Assembly: GCA_034008185.1 (NCBI GenBank) | Contig: CM067087.1 | Span: 42,488,590-42,552,589 of the forward strand | Direction: 5' to 3' | Length of the DNA: 64,000 nt | Source: Gorsachius magnificus | Lineage: Eukaryota; Chordata; Aves; Pelecaniformes; Ardeidae | Shown: in pieces, positions 24,181-34,932 of the stretch | How the letters are laid out: each line of letters opens with the position of its first letter | Numbering within the stretch: position 1 is the stretch's first letter | Position numbers and translations under genes: made by a program | The notes under the pieces: model-generated | Database searches by the model: none | What the model saw: only the letters and a program-made list of their open reading frames with translations | Told to the model about the DNA's origin: nothing

Positions 24181-26720
24181 TGTGGTCCTTAAGTGTTCTG
24201 CCTTGTTGCATCTCCGTGCCCTTGCACCAGGCAGTCTCGGTGCACCTCTAGCAAAGCTTGATGTCCCATTGACTGCTGGTGGCAGGGTCCTCTGCACCTC
24301 CTGGATAAATTTGATATACTTAGCTCATCCTCCAGTCTTTAAGTATTTTCCCTAAAGGTTTATTTTAGCTCAGAATGTGATTTGATTGCTAGTGCAGAAG
24401 AAAGATTATTTTTTTTCAGATTTATATTAACCTAAACATATTGGGACAATATCTGTACTTATTTATACCTCATGCAGTGTCAGCGAACGCAGAAGTACCA
24501 AATAGGCACAGAAATTGGTGTGTTGGGCTTGTGTTGTACTTTGGACAGCACTTGGTAATCTGAAGTGACATCCAACTGAAAAATAGCAAAGTGCGGTGAG
24601 CCAGAATATAGTGCTTTTGTAAAGGCATATTTCCTTCTTCATCATCTGGTTATTGAAAAGACAGAGAAGCAACGTTGGACTGTGGTGCAGAATTAGAGGT
24701 GCATGCATATTTGTAAATACGTATCTCTCGGTGCATGCATGCATGTATGGACATATGGATGGTAGAGAACAATAGAGCTGCTTGCTGAGAGAATGGACCA
24801 AGCACAGAAGAGAAATTAGTACCAATCAGTGGTTTTGACACCATTGCACCAATGTTTTTGTGTCCTTTTGGTGCAGTTAGGGAAATGCATGCATTCTGCA
24901 TTGTTTTCTTATTTTACAGGTGTTAAAAATGTTCTATTGATGTGTAGCCCATATCCTGAGCATGGCAGCCTGGTGCTGTGCTCCAGCCCTATTCAAAACC
25001 TATTAGAGGAAATCTTTCTTATTGACTTCAGAGGCATGTGAGCTGCACACAGGGTTGTGCTGAGCAGTCCAATTTATTGAAGTTATTCACATCCTTGAAC
25101 TGATGGGACCCTTGTGTAGCTGCCTGGTGAAGGGGGCATGTACAATTCTCAGGCCTAGTGATCTTGTGTTTGATTAGGGAAGTAAAAGTGTTACTTCTCT
25201 GGAACTCTGCACATCTTAATTCTGGGCTATTAAAAAAAAAAGTTCGGGGGAAGTGGTGTGTAGGTCATCTGCCAGCTTTGTCTGGAGTTGCATGTGTTGC
25301 TGAAACCCCAGTCTGAGTCTCTTGGGATGAAGGGAAGAAACTTCTGTCAGTTATTTCTGATTTTGAATCAATTATTTTTTCAGATATGTGGCAGTTCTAA
25401 TATTTCGCCAAGAATATCTTGTAGAAAAAGCTAGAAAGTGATTATGGGGCATACAACATCTCAGTTTACTAGGCAAGTGGACCTACCACAGATATTGCCT
25501 CACCACTGGGTTTCTGCAACAGCATGTTTTCCTTCCCACATATGGTGGATCCCATTTGGTAGCTCTGGAAAGAGCCCAGCAGGTCCTGGTAAGGTTTCAC
25601 AGACTCCAGCCTGTGGGTGCTCATTGATAATCAGGTTTATAAGAGTATGAAGTGTTCCCATGCTGTGTAAAATCTTCATCCCTTTGCTTTAGGAGGGTAT
25701 TTTGATGCATACTGTGTTCCTGGTTTTGTTTTTATTTGATATGAGACTATATTTTATGGACTTAGCTCAACCTTCTCTTTCCCTGTCACAGCTAAATCCA
25801 TATTAGAGGCTACTCGAGGAGAATTTATCTGGCAACAGATTTACTTAAATGCTATCACCTGAACCCTCATCCCTACTCACAGCTGGGGAAGACCTGGAGG
25901 GACTTGTCTGGCCACTCTTATGCTGCCAGGGTGGTGATGGTGGTCATTCAGCTGTGCTTCCCATGGGAACTGGGCTAATGTACTGAAAGAAGTGAAACCC
26001 ACGGGCATTTCTGTAAGCTGCAATTTCTAAATGTGTTTTATTATTATTATTCTTTAGATATCTATTTATCTCTTCTCCAACAGGTCCTGGAGAAAAAGGT
26101 CTACCCGAGGCTGTCTAACCACTTGGCACCATATTAGCTGGACTGGAGAGAGGCTGCAGACGGGGGTAGGTGTTAGCACAGGGGGATACACGTATTAGCA
26201 TTGCTTTGCTCATGCGTAAGTGGTGTGAAAGAGGCTTGTAATTCCTATGCCTGGATTATATACATATGCAAAGAGTATGCTAACCACGCAGCGGGCATGC
26301 CTCTTCCACTGCCAGGAGAAGGGGCTGTATCACATTCTGCAAAATAAAAGTGGGAGCAGCTGGTGCTGATGGAGGGACTAAAAAGGTTTTGCTGCTTTGA
26401 TGCTAGGAGCAGGGCTGCTCTCCTTATTACCTGGCTGGGGACCCTCTCCCTACCCCAGGCTCTGCTGCACAAGGGCTGCTCCCTTTCCTTGTCTTGCTTT
26501 AAACCGCAGTGTACTGCTGTCAGTGTCACTTTATATTATTTTCCACGGGGCTGGCGGAATTCAAACAGATATCTACGTGTTGGCTATATTGATTTATTCC
26601 TTCTTGCAGTTGTTGCAAGCCTTCATTGCTTCAGTAGTTTTCCTGTCTGTCTCTACCTTGTTTGGGTTTTGTGCTGCACTGTTGTTCCCTGCATTTTTAG
26701 TATTTTTTGGTTTTGTGCAG

Positions 26721-26800
26721 TCGCTCGTGCTGAAGGAAGCATCACCTGCTGTTCTGTCACCTCTGCACCGCTCACCCGGGCTGAGCTGGGCAGAAATAAG
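26721..26800 (+). other. Exon-like interval with splice-site-like borders
   Basis: An interval of 80 bases is preceded by a T-rich tract ending in TTTTGTGCAG and followed by AATAAG/GTAAGG, a strong match to the vertebrate 5' splice donor. It is GC-richer than its surroundings and open in two of three plus-strand frames (ARAEGSITCCSV... and SLVLKEASPAVL...). I recognise neither peptide. It could be an exon of an unknown coding or long non-coding transcript, or a decoy. No partner exon was found, so support is limited. Confidence 0.2.
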
Positions 26801-28589
26801 GTAAGGAAAGAGGAGAGTTCAAAGCTTCATGTTTGCAGTACAGCCACACCACCCCTGAAAGCTTGATTTCGAATGTGGACAGGGCTTTCATTTCTTTATT
26901 TCTTTTCAGAACAGCAACTACACTGCCAAGCTCATAGCTGACTCTGTAACAATTACCTTCACTTCACAGAACCAGTAAATAAAAAAGAGAAAATGTTGTC
27001 AACGTTGTCAGTCTTGACCCATGTAAATTTTACTGCCGTATCTAAAGAAAAAAAACCAAAAGAGATGCTGACCTTTAAGCTAAAAAGGATGTGACTGTAA
27101 TTTCATGAGTTTGTTTTTCCCCACAGAAAAAAATGATTAAGGAGAAAGAACATTGTGGGCTTGAACAGGAGAGCATTCTCCAGGGGTGGAAAAGTCTACT
27201 TCAGATTAAATTATTTCCTCAATTTATTTAGGAGAGCACAAATGAAACCTATCATAGGATGTTGGCTACAAACTGTTCTTGGATATCTTCAGGACAAAAT
27301 GGAGCAAAGGTATTAAAAAAGTGAGTGAGAACAAATTATAGCTATGGTTTAAAAAAGAAAAAAAATTTCTTTTTTAGGGGAGACTGCACAAGAAATGAAT
27401 ATAAATATGTTTAAAAAAATTCTAAAGTAGTCATGGTAAATGATCAAAGACTCAGAAATGGATGAGCTACTTTTATATACACATACTTTTAATTCAGCTT
27501 TTACATACATTTGAGTTAAAATAGTCTTAAAGTAGTTGCTCTAGTACAAAGGCTTTCATACATCTTTAGACCAGTTCTCCACTTTTTGAGGTTTTGATCA
27601 CCTGTAAAACACTACCTATAAATGAAAAAATATAGTCCTTTCAATTTTGAACTGGGAAGGTAACATTTAAAATGCTACATTAAGCTTTTGAGCATGGTAT
27701 TTCTAAAAAGATAAATAAAAGAGTTGTGAAGAGTGCAAATAAAAGTGAAAGGTTTATGATGTTGGACTTCAGGAAAGCTGAACGTATTCAATTTGGAGGA
27801 AAGGAATGACAATAAAGCAACAGGCTGCAAATCCATAAAGTGATTTCACGGGAAGGAGAGGGACTAATTGCTCGTCAGTCTTCAAGGTTAAACGAAGGAG
27901 TTATGGGGCTAAAAGAGAAAACATAAAGCAGGAGGCTTTGACACTTCCTTCTATAGGAGTGTGTTTTCAACTACTAAACTTTTTGCTGAATAGAGATGCC
28001 ATGGGTTACTTTTTTTTTTTGATGGATTTGTATGGTTCAGACCATCTAAAAAAACAAGTTTGAGTTGAAGTTGCCAACTTTCAATAATAAGATTAGGTAA
28101 AAGCATAAGGAGTAGAAACAATTTTTTAGAAGCAATGATTGCACATGTTAAAACATTTTGATTGTGCGCCTTGATATTATTTTTTAATATTCTTCCTCTT
28201 TAATTAAGAAGGGAAAGAAAATAGCAATTCTTCAGGGGAAAGCAAGTACGTATCTTTCCATATTTTGAAAGTGCTCGGAAAGTTAGGAAGCAGTAATAAA
28301 GTAATAAAGCAGAAAAAATTTATTCCCTTTGCACCCCTTCTCTTCTTTATCTTTCTCAATTTTGGGATTCTTCAAAGCTTCCAGGGGAAATGTATTGACA
28401 GTAAACATGCTTTTCTTAGTTACCTTCAGTGCCTCAGTAGTAATCCATGGCCCCTGGGGATCTGCAAATCATTAACTGAAAACAGCTATCTAGATAATAA
28501 AAGCTGCAGGAAAACTGATTTAAAAGTTACTTTGCAGAAGTTATGATTACTGAGTCTTGCAGCAATATACATATGAATTGTCTCTTGAC

Positions 28590-28640
28590 TTTGATGGAGT
28601 CAATTAAAGCCACTTAATTAGCGCAGTTAGTAATCATCTG
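28590..28640. promoter_or_regulatory. Homeodomain-type motif cluster, possible enhancer
   Basis: Within about 50 bases the sequence has TTGACTTTGATGG just upstream, then CAATTAAAG, CTTAATTAGC and TAATCATCTG, several of which carry the TAAT core read by homeodomain proteins. In AT-rich DNA such motifs are common, so this is only a candidate. Confidence 0.18.
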
Positions 28641-29734
28641 CTAAAATTACAGACTTTCATTTCTCTTATGATTCATCTATTTTAATACTATTTAAAAAAT
28701 GACCTGGTGTAGACAAATTTGATTAAGCATTTTCTTTAGTTTGCAGCTTGCTTTTGCACTGAATGACTTTTCAAACATTTGGCAGGCCTCTTAATATTTT
28801 GGACTTTTTACAGCCACACAATTTCTTGTGCAGGTCTCTATTTTTCTACTTGCTTGTGGTTCCTGCTTTGATTCCTTGTTATCACTCATGCTTAAACCTT
28901 CTTCTGAACTCTGAGACACGTGCATCCATTTTCCTTGGCACTTTTTTTTTTTTAAAAAAAATGGATTTATTAATCATGAAAGGCCAGCAGTCTTTCCTTA
29001 TGGGAGACTGTTGTTTAATGCACTAGACTAGGCTCCTGGAATGCACTTTGATTTTGAAATAAATCTGTTCTCTCTTTCAAGCAGTTCCTGTACAGGGAAA
29101 CCTGATAATTCTGCTTTTAACATATATGCCAGGGAAAAAGGCAGTGGAAGAAGCAGACCCTGTAAATCCCCACTGCTGGCACCATGCTGGAGAGGCAACG
29201 GGCTCGTTACTGCCTGGGAGATTGGCCTTACAAAGTGGGGTAGGAGGGACCTTGAATCATACCAGGAAAAGGAATCATAGTAATAAAGTTTTTTGATATT
29301 GATTCCTCTTAACTTCTAGAAGCAACAAAAAAAATGTTTTCACACTTAGCAGGTATTCTGTTATTGTGCCCAATCTGAATGCTTATATCTAATGTATCAC
29401 CTGTAGCATCCCCAAATGGGCAATTTTTCTCCAGCTGGGAAAAGATTCTCTGGCACACAAAGCACTCCTATCAGATGGGGCTCACATTTGGTTTCTAGAG
29501 TTGGTTCTGTAATGACAAATCCCTTTAATTTTGACTTGCTCATATTTGTCAAACAAGTGGCAATCCAAAATATGGCAAGAATTATTTTCAAGCAAAGTGT
29601 TTGTTTTGACAGTATTGAAAAAACAGAAAAAAGGAGCGAGATTACCCTGTGACAATATATCTTTTTAGATCTCAGAGTCACTGAGTCACAGAAGAGGCAT
29701 TTACAGCTCCTTGCATGCAGCACACACCTCTAAA

Positions 29735-29766
29735 ATTGTTTACAAGAACAATTGTTTACAAGAAAC
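29735..29766. repeat. 16-base tandem duplication
   Basis: ATTGTTTACAAGAACA is followed directly by ATTGTTTACAAGAAAC. The first 14 bases are identical and the last two are swapped. Each unit carries TGTTTAC, the reverse complement of a forkhead-type GTAAACA site, so the duplication doubles a possible binding site. Confidence 0.85.
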
Positions 29767-32700
29767 ATCTGCCAAGCTGACCTGTGAAATTCTGCGGGTT
29801 TTTTCTATAAAAATTATTCCATATTCATGCATCCTCTAAAGGATGGGGTGGGTGGAAGATGGCTTTGAACCACCTCTGCTTTCCTATTTTCTTGGTCCCT
29901 GTTGATTCCAGACTAGTTTTACATATGGGCTGTGCAGCCCAGGAAATTACTGTAGCGTTCACAAGGGCATAAGTTCACAACAAATGATGCAGGCCACGAG
30001 CAGGAATTGCTCACAGGAGAGGAAGCAGGAGGTGCTCTGAAGGTGTCCATACAGCCAAAGCAACTCCTTGTATCTCTTTGGCCTTGGAGTGAGCCAAAGT
30101 ACCTCCTGGGCACCTGAGTAAGCATGGCACAGCTGCTGAGACATGGGATGGATAAGGATTAATAAGAGTCCGACATGTATGTCTTTAAGAAGATGCAGTG
30201 GTGATTTTATAGTGCAATTCCACCTCCACCAACTAAACCAAGCTGGCAGGTTTTATTTCTCCTTGGGAGGCTGGGGACACATTCTGGCTACATGACATAC
30301 TTTACTAATTTGCTGATATTTCAGAAACTCTTTTCTTTTTGCTGAGCAGCCTGGAAGAGTGTCTTATCTTTCTGAATTGAAGTGAATCTGCTGCATTCTT
30401 TTTTTGTGTGTGTGTTTTCTAGCTTTTTTTTTTGCGTGGGGTTTGGGGTTTTTTAATGATTTTTTTTTCCCCTCCTCCCCTACATAGGTAATAGAAGTGT
30501 CTGTCCTTCACTGAAGAGTTTTGGTTCCCAGAGCTCTCATCATACTTAGCCTCAATTTGTTCAACCTTAAATCTTTCACAAAAAACTGTGCAGGGAATTG
30601 TCTTCAGTTGGGCAAATTCTCTTCTCAGTTGCATGGGTATATCCAGAGGAGTCAGACTGAAGTCAATAAGATATTTCAAATATATTTTGGCCTTAGAATT
30701 CTAAATCTGAATTTAAATTTAGATTGATAATATAAATGCAGCCCAAATTAAATGTGATTTAAATAAGTACATTTGCTCAATAAATATATTCTTTTGGTTT
30801 TTAAATATTTCTCTGATTTGAGTAATGTCGAACTGTATAGACTTTATCTATGTGTGTACATGGCCTTGTCCTTGTGGGAAACTTGTCCAGGCCTGGGATC
30901 CATAAACCATCACAGCAAAGTCAGTAGACGTATATTATATCCATGTGACAGACTGAATTGTAAGAATTGTTACAATACAGAGATCAATAATGCGTGTTGG
31001 AATGCTGTTATTAAATATAGCAATGCCTCAGTAAATTAAAAACCACATCAACATTCTATGAACCAATGTTTTTTAGAGGGAGAGTAAGCCATAGATCAAG
31101 CTTTGACAAATTCTGCTACTGTGGAACAGATGATTTTTTTGCTAGCAGCCTGCATTCTACCTATAGGAGAGAAAGGAAAGTAACTCACGCTATGAAGTAT
31201 TTTAAATGAAGCAAAGGAACACAAAGCTCCAAACAGCAAAGTTTTGATTCAGAAGCAAAACTGCTCAAATGTTGCTGCATCATAAATTTTAAAATATGTT
31301 CATTTCTACTTAGGAATAATCCCTGGTTTAGGGGGAAAAAAGATTCCTTTTTATATTTATGACAATCTGGAAAAATAAAAATTAATTCCTGCTGTCTTTT
31401 TGCACACAAAATTGTCATGGAATTGCGATTCTATGGGATTTTTTTTTTTCTTCTTCAAAAAAAAATACAATAGTAAAATTGTAACATTTAAAATTTTCAA
31501 AATGCATTCCAACTGACATCTTTTTTTGGCAAGCTGTCTTCATTTCACAATCGGTTTGCCAACTGAAAGTTATTACAGGTTTCATTTCTCAGGAATTTGG
31601 CTTTCTCATTATTAATGCATGTTGACCCTTGAGCCTGAACTCCAGCTTCCATGTCCTTTATTTCCATTAAGTTCAAGTTTGAATGCCCTATTTGCTCCTC
31701 AAAAAGCAATTGCCATTGCTTTATTGATGAATTCAAGAAAGAGATCTTGTAATGGGAAATTCAACTGTGAAGTGACCACTGTCAACTGGACTTAAGTAAT
31801 CAGGTGGAACAATTTGTTATATTTATTGACAGATAAGATTATTTTTTTTTGTCTTTATTTATGGCTGGTTTTATGCTACTGATATGTTTATGCACTGGCA
31901 GTCATTATCAAAAGCATTTTGAAGTTACCTTCCTTACTGTGCTAATAACTCCACATTAATAAGGAAGCCACTAAATTACTGGATATAATAATCAGTGAAA
32001 TAGTCTGTATTTGTGTTAAATACTATTTGGAAACAAAGTATTGGTAGTTTTTAAGACTAAAAAGATTTGTTATAGCAGGGAAAAGAATTATGCCAGTAAT
32101 TTTCAACCAGGGACCTGCTATCCCTTGGGCATTTGCAGGCTACTTTTAAAGGACCTTAAAAGCCATTGACGGTACGTTTCTACTCCGTGTAGAGCGCTTC
32201 CACTGGAAGATAGCTAAAGAGATGCCCACAAGTTACAGAATGTTGAAAATCACCAAAAGGTGAGTGCTTTTGAAAATTCTACTTTTTCTATAAAGATCTC
32301 ATAGCTAAAATGGAGAAAAACAATAAGAAGTGTTAACTTTTTTGTTTGACACTAGCATTTGTTCGGAATTATGCAGCCTGTTTTCACCATGCTCCAAAAC
32401 TGTTTATCCCAAACTGGATGCTTTGATTATAACTCTTTCTGTTTGTAGACTTCAGGAGAGGTCAGGTTTTTGCATTAAAACACATTACATGGCTTGTCAT
32501 TATTTGTCGGCATCTTCTCACTTATGGTAACTGCAGGATAAACTGAAAAATATTTTCCCAAGAAGGCTTGAAATATGATATCCAGGTAAAAAGAAAATGA
32601 TGTAATGATAGGAGAATGACATATGGCTTTTTAGTCAAATGCTATATTAATAAACAACCCAAAAGAGGAAAAGACAGAGAAGAGGAGATATTAGGAAAGA

Positions 32701-34176
32701 TAAGCAGAATAGTTAGGAGGATACTAGTAGTTAATACTTAGGGACACTATTAAAGTATCTTAAAACCTTCTCTGAAATATTGGTTTACACATATATAGTC
32801 CCTCATTCCCTGTGTATATATTCATTGCATGTCCCTATAAATCCCCATTATCTCTATTTACTAGTGCTCCATTTTTTCCTGTACTTGTGACTGACAAGCA
32901 GAAGTAATATAATCTCGGAAGCTATACAACATTACTTGATGGTTCAAGAAGTTGCTCCCAATATATCCCACAGAAGACAGCACAGCTAGATTGCCAGCCT
33001 TTTACTCAGTTATCTTCCTTGCCTCCAAATGATGTGAAAACATTTTAATAAAACCCAGTGTGAAAGAGATTGGCTTTCAGTGAACGTGCATTGTAGTCTA
33101 AGACATCAGTAGAGAATTTTTTATCAAAGGATATTCATTCCTCTATTATTTTGATATTAAAATGAAAACTAAGTCTTTCTTTTTATAAATAAGATGAAGA
33201 AATTTAGTCCCTTCCTCCACTGACAGGTCTTTATGGACACAGGATGCTAACTTGTTGGTAGTTAATGATGTAACTACAACCACCCTTTTCTGCTTTCCCT
33301 AGTAAGTTGAATATAGCAGTATATTGATAGTGTCACTTATGCAAAAGATCAAGGCTGATACAGAGGCAGAAGCATGGACATAAAAGTGCTGCCAACCTCC
33401 TTCAGCGATGAACGCTCCTCTCAGCCCTTGGCACTTACCTCTACACCTTCCCTTGCTTTTACAAATTTAGCCCTTGAGTGCGATGCAGATCAAGGACCCA
33501 CTCCGGCTGAGCGTGCTGTGCTCCCTGCTCATTCACAGGGTCCATCAGCAGTATCGAGGCAGCTGTTTGCAGCCTCTCCTCATGGATGAAGAGCCTGAAT
33601 TATATCTCTGAATAAATTCCTCATGTTCTCCCTGTACTATGGGGACAGACCACGGGACTAATGGCAGTCATCTACCAGTTGAACACCTGGGAAGTTGATG
33701 AGCAGGTACAATTTCAGATCAACTGAATTAGCTCCAAAATTGTCTGAGCCTTATCCTCCCTCTTGCGTTGCACATTAAACCTAAACTACCAAAGCCTGGG
33801 GTTGCACTCCAGCGTCAGTGCAGATGCTCATCTTAAGTGGGGGCGCATGGAAGATGAGATAACATGCCACCACCAAGCCTCTCCCTCAGCTGTGGCCCTT
33901 CATGGCAATGGGGAGAAAGGAAGAATTTTACAATTAAATGTGTTTCTAAACTCTTCTTCAGGCTGCATTTCAAGTTTGTAGGGCTCATTTAAAGCACTGC
34001 AATTTGTTCCTGTGACTACCCTGCCACAAGATGTTCAAAATTAAACCTTGCCTTACATTGTTCTGCATGGTGCCTTCCGACCCACTTACCAAAAGAAAAG
34101 GAAAGGAAGCATCTTTAAAATGTAAACCTATTAAATGTGATAGCTGCATAGTCCTATACCTGCTGAAAAGGATGTC

Positions 34177-34181
34177 GCATC
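34177..34181. repeat. Left target-site duplication of solo LTR (GCATC)
   Basis: GCATC lies directly before the TG that opens the LTR and recurs at 34928-34932 directly after its closing CA. Confidence 0.5.
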
Positions 34182-34927
34182 TGTGGCGGTGTGCTCCCCC
34201 CTCGTCTCTGACTCTCCCTCCTTTGGCCTCTTTCAAGTGATAACCACCTGTGGCGGTGGTGATAGATGCACCTGGTCTGTGTCTGGTCCTGAAGGATGCA
34301 CCCACTGGATGTGGGGGAAGACAGATAACAATACAATAGCCAAGGGCTATTGTGGAATGTGCCCACCTAAGCACAGTGGTCAGTATGCAAATATGACTAT
34401 GAGCCAATTATTTTACCCCCATAAATAGTGAGCAGTCCAAGAGCCCTTGGAGCTCTCCTGCACGGCAGCGGGCTGCACGCCAGGATCTCCCCTTGAGCAG
34501 GGACGCCTCTCAAGGTTACTCCTCGAGGTTGAGAGATTCCTTACCACGACAGATTCTTGGTAAGTGACTAACAGCATGCTAACTTGGAAATCTTAGCTAA
34601 GTGACATAAAGGATTGATTGCGCATATATAATCCTTTAGACATAAACCGTTGACCAAGTCTGGGACTAGGATTGGATCCAGCCGCACCTAGACTCCTCTC
34701 TGAGGGCGTTTAGAAAGCAAGGGGATCTTTTCTGAACCTCATGACTCAACGGGAGGGTCTCCCTGACAGTCTTGTCTGGCCCTGTCCTCTGTGCAGTAAA
34801 TAACAAAGTGTACCTTGCCATCGAATCTCATAAACTATTGTCGCAGTTACCACTGACCTTTGTTAACTCACTGTTTTACACCAGTAAACCACATTATTTT
34901 TGCCTCCCTCTCACTCCATCCATGCCA
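34182..34927 (+). mobile_element. Solo LTR of an avian endogenous retrovirus
   Basis: The 746-base segment starts TGTGGCGGTG and ends CATGCCA. It thus has the TG...CA ends of an LTR, and GCATC flanks both sides as a 5-bp target duplication. The inner part (about 34410-34880) is a sequence I recognise as a repeated avian LTR. A TATA-like CATAAATAG lies near 34430 and an AGTAAATAA polyadenylation-like signal near 34796, giving plus orientation. There is no gag, pol or env sequence next to it and no second LTR, so it is a solo LTR left by recombination. A 5-bp duplication is usual for ERVL-like elements; I do not assign the family firmly. An 11-base repeat (CTGTGGCGGTG) recurs inside at 34249-34259, which makes the left border less certain than the core. 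Confidence 0.75.
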
Positions 34928-34932
34928 GCATC
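34928..34932. repeat. Right target-site duplication of solo LTR (GCATC)
   Basis: This is a second copy of the GCATC found immediately left of the LTR. The match is exact over five bases and stops there. Confidence 0.5.

Larger units (their letters stand above)
24181..34176. other. Non-coding, mostly unique sequence
   Basis: I see no recognisable gene. The longest frame in the window, 167 codons at 26363-26866 (plus), lies here in a locally GC-richer part with an equally open alternative frame (135 codons, 26397-26804). I recognise no motif in either and treat them as chance, except for the exon-like interval reported separately. Other contents are a homeodomain-type motif cluster near 28590-28640, a 16-base tandem duplication at 29735-29766, a short TG-rich run near 30405-30418, and several T and A runs. 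Confidence 0.6.

Noticed and set aside
18565..24760. TGCATGCA/TGTGCATG patches (18565-18605 and 24700-24760) as a dispersed repeat family
   Set aside because: They share only short alternating purine/pyrimidine motifs and no alignable core.
33985..34407. 140-codon minus-strand frame
   Set aside because: About half lies inside the solo LTR (antisense) and half in its left flank, so it crosses an insertion border and cannot be an ancestral gene.
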